A stretch of 8,628 nucleotides of DNA from positions 1-8,628 of the forward strand of contig CACZQU010000535.1 in NCBI GenBank assembly GCA_902783305.1. Reading direction: 5' to 3'. The DNA is from an uncultured Lachnospiraceae bacterium (lineage in GTDB: Bacteria > Bacillota > Clostridia > Lachnospirales > Lachnospiraceae). Below the pieces are notes generated by a model. The model searched no databases. It was not told the DNA's origin and saw only the letters and a list, made by a program, of their open reading frames with translations. Below are positions 1 through 5,525 of this stretch, in pieces. The number at the start of each line of letters is the position of its first letter. Within the stretch, counting starts at the first letter, position 1. The position numbers and the translations under genes are program-made.

Positions 1-16
1 ATACGAATATAGGGGC

Positions 17-77
17 GTGCAAAGAATCCATCGCTCCACTTGCGAGCAAGCTCGCAGTGGAGCATGGCTTTTTGCAC
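17..77. repeat. Long imperfect palindrome downstream of the first MATE gene
   Basis: An inverted repeat of about 61 bases. Outer arms GTGCAAA (17-23) and TTTGCAC (71-77) pair, then CCAT (28-31) with ATGG (64-67), GCTCCAC (33-39) with GTGGAGC (57-63), and GCGAGC (42-47) with GCTCGC (50-55) around a tiny apex. It lies 12 bases beyond the stop of the minus-strand MATE gene, so it could end or stabilise that transcript. No T-run follows the core stem on the minus strand, so it is not a textbook intrinsic terminator. It could instead be one copy of a dispersed palindromic repeat. The pairing is seen directly; the role is inferred. Confidence 0.6.
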
Positions 78-89
78 TGGAGTCATTGA

Positions 90-1454
90 TTATTTCTCCA
101 GAATCCATTTTCCCTGTCTCATCCAGCTTCCTTTCCGGTAATACAGGATCAGTGCGATATCCGTCACTGCCCAGGATGCAGGATAGCAGTAGCACAGAAC
201 CGGGAGGGTATGGAAGAAGCGGAAGGCGGTAAATATCCACACGATCCGGAACAGGCAGATGCCTAAGCCTATAATTGCGACTGGCCGCACTGCATCACCT
301 GCGCCGCGAAGGACAGCGGACAAAACCTCGATGATGGACCACGTAAAGTAAAACGGGACGAAATAAGACATCATTTCATAAGTTGTCCGGATCACCTCCG
401 GGTCATGCGTCAGAATCCTCAGAACCGGTTTGCCCGCCACCATGATCAGTGTGCTTAATACGATGGAAATCGTAAAGGACAGAATCATTCCCTGCCGTAC
501 GCAGTCCTTCAGGCGGTCCTTCTTACCGGCACCCATATTCTGTCCGACAAAGCTGGTGATCGCTGTACCCAGGGCATTGCTGACCGCCCAGTAGATTCCG
601 TCCGTTTTGGAGGTCATCGTCCAGGAAGCTACTGCCACCGTCCCCAGGGAATTCACGCCGATCTGTACAATCATGTTGGAAACGCCATACATCGAGTTCT
701 GCATTCCGGAGGGTATTCCCAGACGAAACATATTGGAAAGGTATACGCCGCTGAGCTTCAGCTCCCTGAAGCTCAGCCGGTAGGGCTCTGTCGTGTGAGT
801 CAGCTTGTATGTGAGCAGGGACATATTGGCAGCCTGTGCCGTCACCGTCGCCACACCGACACCGGCAATTCCCCAGTGAAAGAAAACCACAAAGACCACA
901 TCCAGCACGATATTCACAAGACAGCCGATCAGCATGAAAAGAAAGGGGCTGAAGGAATCGCCGACCGACCGCAGCATGTTGGACTCCATATTTAAGAGAA
1001 GGACAAAGGGAACACCGAGAAAGTAAATCCTCAGATACAGGACAGAACCCTGCATGGTATCCGCCGGGGTCTGAAGGAGACGGAGCATAAATGGCGAAGC
1101 ACATAGCCCGATTCCCATCAGAATGACTCCCAGCACCGCAAAGACGGCCATGGCATTTCCGGCAGCCATGCGGACATCCTCCGGCCGCCCTGCTCCATAT
1201 ACCTGGGCAATCACGACAGAGGCGCCTGCCGTTGTCGCGACAAAAAAGCCGATCAGAAGATTGATGATCTGCGCCGAACTGCCTCCTACACTGGCCAGCG
1301 CTACCGTACCGACAAACCGGCCGACAATCAGTCCGTCCACCGTATTATAGAGCTGCTGGATACAGGTGCCTGCTGCAATCGGCAGGAAGAAAAGGATCAG
1401 ACGCTTCCACACTACCCCGGTGGTCAGGTCTTTTGCAGCGTGATGTTCTCTCAT
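90..1454 (-). CDS. MATE family multidrug/cation efflux transporter (copy A)
   Basis: This is a 454-residue polytopic membrane protein of the usual MATE length (about 450, 12 helices). It is expected to export cationic or amphipathic compounds in exchange for Na+ or H+. The N-terminal repeat shows the family signature around residues 32-49 (QQLYNTVDGLIVGRFVG), with a loop ending VYGAG near residue 89. The second repeat starts near residue 245 (GIPSGMQNSMYG) and has SFVGQNMGAG at 301-310 and LRGAGDAVRP at 382-391. The C-terminus is short and basic. The ATG (1454-1452) overlaps the TGA of the upstream kinase-like gene as ATGA, and AGAGAGG lies about 9 bases before it, so the two are probably translated together. 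It resembles the second MATE at 2422-3801 but is clearly diverged from it. The substrate cannot be predicted. Confidence 0.95.
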   Translation of the reverse strand: MREHHAAKDLTTGVVWKRLILFFLPIAAGTCIQQLYNTVDGLIVGRFVGTVALASVGGSSAQIINLLIGFFVATTAGASVVIAQVYGAGRPEDVRMAAGNAMAVFAVLGVILMGIGLCASPFMLRLLQTPADTMQGSVLYLRIYFLGVPFVLLLNMESNMLRSVGDSFSPFLFMLIGCLVNIVLDVVFVVFFHWGIAGVGVATVTAQAANMSLLTYKLTHTTEPYRLSFRELKLSGVYLSNMFRLGIPSGMQNSMYGVSNMIVQIGVNSLGTVAVASWTMTSKTDGIYWAVSNALGTAITSFVGQNMGAGKKDRLKDCVRQGMILSFTISIVLSTLIMVAGKPVLRILTHDPEVIRTTYEMMSYFVPFYFTWSIIEVLSAVLRGAGDAVRPVAIIGLGICLFRIVWIFTAFRFFHTLPVLCYCYPASWAVTDIALILYYRKGSWMRQGKWILEK

Positions 1455-2107
1455 AGCTCATTGCCTCTCTTATTTCCGCTTTCCAGATGATCAAACCACT
1501 TCAGGACAAAATCCGCGGCAGCCATGGACAGATCGGGTATTTCCCAGCTGGATCCGTTTATGATCAGATCGAACATGCTGGCGTCACCTCTTCTTTTTCC
1601 GGTCAGAATTTCCCGGGTATGGCTCCGGTTTTTATCGATCCGCCGGATATTGCGCAGAATATCCTTTTCCGTCAGACGCTGCTCCTCGGGCTTTTTTTTC
1701 TCGTATGCCATACATCGTGCCAGCCGGGAGGCCATGTCCGCGCAGACGCAGATCCGGAACGGATGGTATTCCTGCAGAATGACGTCGGCGTCCCGCCCGA
1801 CAATCAGGCAGTCGTTGCCCGCCTGGGCGATCTCCCGGATGATCTCTCTCTGCCGTATCATAAGGTGCGTACGTGCTGCATGATCAAAGCCAAGATGGGA
1901 AAAGTGATTCCGCCAGGTCAGCTGGATATTCTGCCAGCCATGGTGGGAAAGCACGTACCGGACATGATCCGGATCCAATCCCTGTTCCTGTGCCAGCGTT
2001 TCAATGATTTCCTTGTCATAATAATCAAAGCCCAGCTGATCGGCAAGCCTTCTGCCGAGTTCCCGGCCTCCGCTTCCGAATTGCCGGCTTATGGTGACGA
2101 TTCGCAT
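1451..2107 (-). CDS. Cytidylate kinase-like family protein (Cytidylate_kin2 type), first copy
   Basis: This 218-residue cytoplasmic protein begins directly with the nucleotide-binding segment, ISRQFGSGGRELG at residues 6-18. The segment matches the divergent P-loop of the cytidylate-kinase-like family, in which the Walker A lysine of true Cmk (GxGKGT) is replaced: here GSGGRE. Other family landmarks are FDYYDKEII (27-35), LIVGRDADVIL (101-111), the arginine-rich lid-like stretch RNIRRIDKNRSHTREILTG (152-170) and FDLIINGSSW (179-188). True Cmk phosphorylates CMP/dCMP, but activity in this divergent family is not safely assigned. The ATG is supported by AGAGG (complement of 2117-2121) 9 bases upstream. 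It is the first gene of a two-gene operon and its stop overlaps the MATE start. A regulatory or non-CMP role linked to the exporter is possible but inferred. Confidence 0.88.
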   Translation of the reverse strand: MRIVTISRQFGSGGRELGRRLADQLGFDYYDKEIIETLAQEQGLDPDHVRYVLSHHGWQNIQLTWRNHFSHLGFDHAARTHLMIRQREIIREIAQAGNDCLIVGRDADVILQEYHPFRICVCADMASRLARCMAYEKKKPEEQRLTEKDILRNIRRIDKNRSHTREILTGKRRGDASMFDLIINGSSWEIPDLSMAAADFVLKWFDHLESGNKRGNEL

Positions 2108-2142
2108 GGTAATATTCCTCTCATTAGCAATAAAAGTGATAT

Positions 2143-2188
2143 CGCAGCTCCCGTAATCCTGCCGCGAAGCCGGGTTTGCAGCTGCGGC
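2143..2188 (-). promoter_or_regulatory. Structured 5' leader of the kinase-like/MATE operon
   Basis: On the minus strand, between the predicted transcription start (near 2218) and the ribosome binding site (2121-2117), the RNA can fold in two incompatible ways. In the first, CGCAGCT (2186-2180) plus CCCG (2174-2171) pairs with CGGG plus AGCTGCG (2153-2143): 11 base pairs with a 5-base bulge and a 17-base loop. In the second, GCCGC (2188-2184) pairs with GCGGC (2165-2161), extended by AGC/GCT over a 2-base bulge. Exclusive pairings in a leader are typical of attenuators and riboswitches. I could not match it to a named riboswitch class, and no strong U-run follows the long stem. The pairings are seen; the regulatory role is inferred. 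Confidence 0.4.
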
Positions 2189-2195
2189 AAAACTG

Positions 2196-2217
2196 GATGA
2201 AACGTTTGACGTTCATC
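2196..2217. promoter_or_regulatory. Dyad near the minus-strand transcription start (possible operator)
   Basis: GATGAAACG (2196-2204) and CGTTCATC (2210-2217) form an inverted repeat with one unpaired base, about 8 bases downstream of the minus-strand -10 candidate. The position around the predicted start site suits a repressor site. A third related half-site, GATGAACG, occurs at 2298-2305. In RNA the same bases would form a hairpin at the extreme 5' end of the transcript, so an operator and a 5' stabilising stem are both possible. Confidence 0.35.
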
Positions 2218-2224
2218 ACGTCAT

Positions 2225-2253
2225 ACCATACACAATCCGACATAAAAAATCAA
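2225..2253 (-). promoter_or_regulatory. Sigma-A-type promoter candidate for the kinase-like/MATE operon
   Basis: Read on the minus strand, TTGATT (2253-2248) is followed after 17 bases by TATGGT (2230-2225). The spacing is ideal, and each hexamer departs from the housekeeping consensus at two positions. The predicted start near 2218 leaves a leader of about 110 bases before the ATG at 2107. Confidence 0.5.
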
Positions 2254-2330
2254 TCCGGTTTTTCTCTTTTCCCTCCCGTGCGATGAGGCGGTCTGGCGAT
2301 GAACGGGAACCATTCAAAATGAGTACTTTA

Positions 2331-2362
2331 ACCCACCGATCATCGTTTGATCAACCATGGGT
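2331..2362. promoter_or_regulatory. Dyad overlapping the -35 region of the plus-strand MATE promoter
   Basis: ACCCA (2331-2335) and TGGGT (2358-2362) enclose GATCA (2338-2342) and TGATC (2348-2352), and TTGATCAA (2347-2354) is itself a perfect 8-base palindrome. The dyad covers the -35 hexamer of the promoter at 2347-2375, where a bound repressor would block RNA polymerase. CGTTTGA at 2344-2350 also occurs at 2203-2209 inside the other dyad. The arms are spaced unequally, so this is a candidate only. Confidence 0.35.
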
Positions 2363-2375
2363 AATATGGTATACT
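2347..2375 (+). promoter_or_regulatory. Sigma-A-type promoter candidate for the plus-strand MATE gene
   Basis: TTGATC (2347-2352), a 17-base spacer and TATACT (2370-2375) make a good housekeeping promoter. The predicted start near 2382 gives a short leader of about 40 bases before the TTG start at 2422. Confidence 0.6.
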
Positions 2376-2421
2376 GTTCAAGAGTCTTTTATTTCACAAT
2401 TTATGGAAGGGAAATGATTTT

Positions 2422-3801
2422 TTGAACCAGATGCACCTTCATTTCGATACCGCTGCGAGAGATATGACAAAGGGATCGATTACCGGGCAGCTTATACTGT
2501 TTGCGCTGCCTTTAATGGTCGGAAATATCTTTCAGATGCTGTACAACACGGTTGATGTTATTGTCGTGGGGAATTTTGTCGGCAAGGAAGCACTGGCTGC
2601 CGTCGGTTCCACCACCGTGATCGTCAATATGCTGGTTTTCTTTTTCAATGGGTTTTCCGTTGGCGCGGGGGTGGTGATCAGTCATCATTTTGGTGCCGGA
2701 AACCTGAAAAGTCTTCACGAATCCGTGGAGACGACGATCAGTGCTACCTTTGGCTTCTGCATTCTTTTTACCATCATCGGGATAATGGGAGTGAAACCGA
2801 TGCTGAGGCTGATGGCTACACCGGAGGATGTGTTCGCCGATGCAGTGACTTATCTGACGATCTATTTCTGGGGGATTTCGGGTCTTCTCATCTACAATAT
2901 GGGCAGCGGGATCCTGAGGGCAGTCGGGAATACCGTTCTTCCCCTTCTGTTTCTGGTTCTGACGAGTGTGCTCAATATCATACTGGATCTTGTATTTGTC
3001 CTTGTTTTCCATGGCGGCATAGCCGGGGTTGCCTATGCCACGATCCTTTCCCAGTTTATTTCTGCTGTCCTGACTCTGATCCTGCTCACCCGGTCACGGG
3101 AGGTATACCGGCTGGTCTGGCGTGATCTGCGGATTGACAGAGGGATTCTGAAACGAATCTTTGCTGTGGGGCTTCCTGCCGGCATTCAGTCGGTTATTAC
3201 GGCTTTCTCCAATGTATTTGTCCAGTCCTATGTGAACTTCTTTGGTTCGGACTGTATGGCCGGCTGGAGCTGCTACAACAAGCTGGATCAGTTTATCATG
3301 CTTCCGATGCAAAGCATGGCAAATGCCGCGACATCCTTTGTCAGCCAGAATATCGGAGCCGGAAAGGAGAATCGGGCGGATCAGGGAACAGCCTGCGCCA
3401 TCACGTTGTCTTTGATTGTGACAGGGACCATTGCCGTCAGCCTGTTTCTGTTTTCCGATCAGGCCGTAGGCCTTTTCACCAGGGAGAGCGTGGTCATCGC
3501 TTATGGCCGTCTGTTTATCCGTGCAAATATCTTTTTCCTTCTGATGAACTGTGTCAACCATGTGCTGGCAGGCGCGCTGAGGGGAAGAGGAGATGCCCGC
3601 GGACCGATGGTCATCATGCTGCTTTCCTTTGTAGCCATCCGCCAAGTTTATCTGTATGTGGTGACTCATTTTGTGGCAAATACTCCGTTTCTCGTCGGAT
3701 TTGGATATCCGGTAGGGTGGATCAGCTGCTGTATTCTGGAGACAATCTATTACAGGAGAAAATGGAGTGGAAAAGCTCTGATGCAGAGCAGCGGCGCCTG
3801 A
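2422..3801 (+). CDS. MATE family multidrug/cation efflux transporter (copy B)
   Basis: This 459-residue protein is a complete 12-helix MATE exporter. The first repeat has QMLYNTVDVIVVGNFVG at residues 38-54 and ISHHFGAG at 86-93. The second repeat has VGLPAGIQSVI at 249-259, SFVSQNIGAG at 305-314 and LRGRGDARGP at 386-395. The motifs are parallel to those of the MATE at 90-1454, but sequence outside them differs widely, so they are distant paralogues. The TTG at 2422 is preferred because GGAAGGG (2405-2411) sits 10 bases before it; the in-frame ATG at 2431 is 19 bases from that site. It has its own promoter and is followed by 184 non-coding bases, so it is probably monocistronic. The substrate is unknown. 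Confidence 0.94.
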   Translation: MNQMHLHFDTAARDMTKGSITGQLILFALPLMVGNIFQMLYNTVDVIVVGNFVGKEALAAVGSTTVIVNMLVFFFNGFSVGAGVVISHHFGAGNLKSLHESVETTISATFGFCILFTIIGIMGVKPMLRLMATPEDVFADAVTYLTIYFWGISGLLIYNMGSGILRAVGNTVLPLLFLVLTSVLNIILDLVFVLVFHGGIAGVAYATILSQFISAVLTLILLTRSREVYRLVWRDLRIDRGILKRIFAVGLPAGIQSVITAFSNVFVQSYVNFFGSDCMAGWSCYNKLDQFIMLPMQSMANAATSFVSQNIGAGKENRADQGTACAITLSLIVTGTIAVSLFLFSDQAVGLFTRESVVIAYGRLFIRANIFFLLMNCVNHVLAGALRGRGDARGPMVIMLLSFVAIRQVYLYVVTHFVANTPFLVGFGYPVGWISCCILETIYYRRKWSGKALMQSSGA

Positions 3802-3985
3802 GGGATAATCTGAGGGTAACCAGGGAAACCGCTTGCGATCGGACTTGAAATACGGCCGAAGATCCCGCTTTTGCTGTTTTTGAGCGGAAAATTCCTTGAC
3901 TATTATACGGTGAAGCAATAAAATAGTAACGTGCAGGCAGTTTTTGTCTGAAACAGAAACCATAAAATATTACGGAGGTGTATTT
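3802..3985. other. Intergenic region between MATE copy B and the TRAP-TAXI operon
   Basis: These 184 bases contain no convincing gene. Beyond the promoter at 3896-3924, CCGCT (3866-3870) can pair with AGCGG over a T-rich loop, and a weaker TCGG/CCGA stem lies just upstream of the T-rich stretch. Neither ends in a proper U-run, so the terminator of the MATE gene is uncertain. CAGGC and GTCTG in the TAXI leader could form a weak 5-pair stem near 3934-3950. Confidence 0.4.
3896..3924 (+). promoter_or_regulatory. Promoter of the TRAP-TAXI operon
   Basis: TTGACT (3896-3901), a 17-base spacer and TAAAAT (3919-3924) form a strong housekeeping promoter. A second, overlapping candidate is TTGAGC (3880-3885), 17 bases, TTATAC (3903-3908). 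The start predicted from the first is near 3931, leaving about 55 bases of leader before the ATG at 3986. Confidence 0.65.
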
Positions 3986-4942
3986 ATGAAGAAGAGAATT
4001 CTCGCGATCGCAATGGCAGCAAGCATGGTGCTGGGAGCATCTACAGCCGCAATGGCCGCGGATAAGCTGACCCTCGGCACAGGCGGAACGACCGGTACCT
4101 ATTATGCCATCGGCGGTGTAATGGCAACCGTTCTGAATCCGGTTTTGAAGGAATCCAGCCTGACCGTGACATCCACAGGTGCTTCCAAGGCAAACATTCA
4201 GCTTGTTGATATGGGAGAAGCCGATCTGGCTGTCGTCCAGAACGACGTAATGTATTACGCCTATACCGGAACCGATCTGTTTGAGGATGAGGGTGCGTAT
4301 GACACCTTTTCAACCGTGGCCGGACTGTATGATGAGACAGTACAGATTGTAACCTGCGACAGCTCAATCGCGAGTGTAGCTGATCTGAAGGGCAAGACAG
4401 TGTCTGTCGGCGACGCAGGATCCGGTACCGAATTTAATGCAGAGCAGATACTCGGGGTCTATGATCTGACCTTTGATGATATTAACGTGGTCAACGCTTC
4501 CTTTGGTGATTCCGCGGACAGCCTGAAGGACGGAAAGATCGATGCAGCCTTCATCGTTGCCGGTGCTCCTACCACAGCAGTTGTCGATCTGGCTACCACC
4601 AAGGATGTCAGCCTGGTTCAGCTGGATGAGGAGCATATCGGGAAGCTTCAGGAAACCTATGATTTCTATACCAAGACGGTGATCCCGGCCGGCACCTACA
4701 GCGGAGTTGAAGAGGATGCCACCACAGTTTCCGTCCGCGCGACCCTTATCGCTTCAAACGATGTCAGCGAGGATGCTGTGTATGAGCTTCTGGCGGCTAT
4801 GTTTGACAATCAGGAGGATCTGATCGCCGGACATGCGAAATTTGAGTTCCTTAATCTTGAGGATGCGGTGAAGGGTATCAGTGTACCGTTCCACCCGGGC
4901 GCTGTAAAGTACTTCGGGGAGCAGGGCATCGAGATTGAGTAA
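3986..4942 (+). CDS. TAXI family TRAP transporter solute-binding protein
   Basis: This is a 318-residue exported binding protein of a TRAP transporter, capturing an organic-anion substrate outside the membrane and delivering it to the permease encoded at 5526. Residues 1-24 are a signal peptide (basic MKKR, hydrophobic core, AMA followed by AD), and the mature part opens with the TAXI hallmark GTGGTTGTYYAIGG (31-44). Further family features are VTSTGASKANIQLV (61-74), the VADLKGKTVSVGDAGSGTEF segment (131-150) and FIVAGAPTTAV (189-199). The ATG at 3986 is set by GGAGGTG (3974-3980) five bases upstream; an in-frame ATG at 3944 would put 14 polar residues before the signal peptide. There is no lipobox cysteine, and the only cysteine is residue 124, unusual for a binding protein of a single-membrane Gram-positive. 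Characterised TAXI proteins bind glutamate or dicarboxylates; this substrate is unknown. Confidence 0.95.
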   Translation: MKKRILAIAMAASMVLGASTAAMAADKLTLGTGGTTGTYYAIGGVMATVLNPVLKESSLTVTSTGASKANIQLVDMGEADLAVVQNDVMYYAYTGTDLFEDEGAYDTFSTVAGLYDETVQIVTCDSSIASVADLKGKTVSVGDAGSGTEFNAEQILGVYDLTFDDINVVNASFGDSADSLKDGKIDAAFIVAGAPTTAVVDLATTKDVSLVQLDEEHIGKLQETYDFYTKTVIPAGTYSGVEEDATTVSVRATLIASNDVSEDAVYELLAAMFDNQEDLIAGHAKFEFLNLEDAVKGISVPFHPGAVKYFGEQGIEIE

Positions 4943-5444
4943 ACAAAGTGCCGGAAGTGATCTGAGCTCAAAAGCACTTTATATCGCGGCAGTCGTGATC
5001 CTGGCTTTGGCGGTTCTGACTGCCGCGTTTGTGTACCATCACGCCGGCGGTTATCTGGTTCTGTCATCTGAGAAAACCGGTTCGGTCTACGCCCGCTATA
5101 AGGTTCACAATTCAGATACCTTCAGCATTGGATTTATCCATTCGGTCAACAAGAGCCCTGTCACGGATTATTATGAAATCAGGAAGGACGGAATCTATGT
5201 CGTGAAGACGGTATACTACGGCTTTGGCGCCGGTGTCCAGACAGAGCTTGAGGAGGGACAGACACTGGAATACGGAAAAGACGGGAGTATGATCATTTCA
5301 GGATTTGACCGCAGGATGGACGATCTGGTCTATTTTGTCGGAACCGTATCCGATCACACACTCACGCTGGAGAGCGGGCAGCAGATCAGTCTTCGGACGC
5401 TTTGCGGAAAAAACGCGATGGTGAGGATTTCCCTTGAACGATGA
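4935..5444 (+). CDS. DUF1850 domain-containing membrane-anchored protein
   Basis: This 169-residue protein has one hydrophobic segment (residues about 14-34) followed by a domain expected outside the membrane. The domain matches DUF1850, a small family that recurs beside TAXI-type TRAP genes: SIGFIHSVNKSPVTDYYEI (64-82), the YYGFGAGVQTELEEG stretch (94-108) and DLVYFVGTVSDHTLTL (130-145). Its role is not established; an accessory or docking function for the TAXI transporter is inferred from the conserved neighbourhood. The start is TTG at 4935, overlapping the end of the TAXI gene by 8 bases, with GGGGAG (4917-4922) 12 bases upstream. Translation is therefore probably coupled. A later start would cut into the membrane anchor. 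Confidence 0.88.
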   Translation: MSKQSAGSDLSSKALYIAAVVILALAVLTAAFVYHHAGGYLVLSSEKTGSVYARYKVHNSDTFSIGFIHSVNKSPVTDYYEIRKDGIYVVKTVYYGFGAGVQTELEEGQTLEYGKDGSMIISGFDRRMDDLVYFVGTVSDHTLTLESGQQISLRTLCGKNAMVRISLER

Positions 5445-5460
5445 CGTTTTCCCTTACCAG

Positions 5461-5500
5461 CTGTCCCTGACAGATAACAAGGATCAGTTTGACGCTGACC
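5461..5500 (+). other. Two small hairpins in the gap before the TRAP permease
   Basis: The 81-base gap between the DUF1850 and permease genes has CTGTC/GACAG around CCT (5461-5473). It also has GG(A)TCAG/CTGACC around TTTGACG (5481-5500). They are short and have no U-run, so they are not terminators. They might mark an RNA processing or stability point between the binding-protein and permease parts of the message. Chance formation is possible. Confidence 0.3.
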
Positions 5501-5525
5501 GAAAAGCAGAAAAAAGAGGTTTAGT

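Larger units (their letters stand above)
2108..2421. promoter_or_regulatory. Divergent intergenic regulatory region between two MATE operons
   Basis: This 314-base stretch without a gene separates the minus-strand kinase-like/MATE operon from the plus-strand MATE gene. It holds one promoter candidate for each direction (2225-2253 minus, 2347-2375 plus), two dyads near them (2196-2217 and 2331-2362), and a structured leader on the minus strand (2143-2188). It also has a 5-base inverted repeat CCCGT/ACGGG (2275-2279, 2303-2307) enclosing two copies of GCGATGA (2280-2286, 2296-2302). No convincing small coding frame was found. The concentration of dyads suggests that both exporters are regulated, perhaps by a shared regulator encoded elsewhere. 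Confidence 0.65.

Noticed and set aside
17..232. 71-codon plus-strand open frame at the left edge
   Set aside because: It crosses the palindrome and runs antisense to the 3' end of the MATE gene, with no ribosome binding site or recognisable product.
523..1104. 193-codon minus-strand open frame inside the first MATE gene
   Set aside because: It is on the same strand in another frame, and the MATE frame carries all the family motifs. It has no separate ribosome binding site.
2143..2188. tRNA-like or cobalamin-riboswitch-like reading of the leader
   Set aside because: GGGTTTGCAGC loosely recalls a T-arm and GCAAACCCGG a cobalamin core, but no acceptor stem, anticodon arm or B12-box arrangement could be found around them.
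1487..2200. 237-codon plus-strand open frame
   Set aside because: It is antisense to the kinase-like gene at 1451-2107, which has clear family motifs, a good ribosome binding site and an operon overlap. The plus-strand product shows no recognisable domain.
3866..3890. CCGCT/AGCGG stem as the terminator of the second MATE gene
   Set aside because: The stem is only 5 pairs with a 13-base loop, and it is followed by AAAATT on the plus strand, not a U-run.
3094..3963. 289-codon minus-strand open frame
   Set aside because: It lies opposite the MATE gene and the promoter region. Its product is rich in His, Gln and Lys with no hydrophobic or domain pattern, as expected for a complement of a membrane-protein gene.
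3944..3985. Upstream ATG extending the TAXI protein by 14 residues
   Set aside because: It has no Shine-Dalgarno sequence and would put a polar extension before a standard MKKR signal peptide. GGAGGTG is placed exactly for the ATG at 3986.
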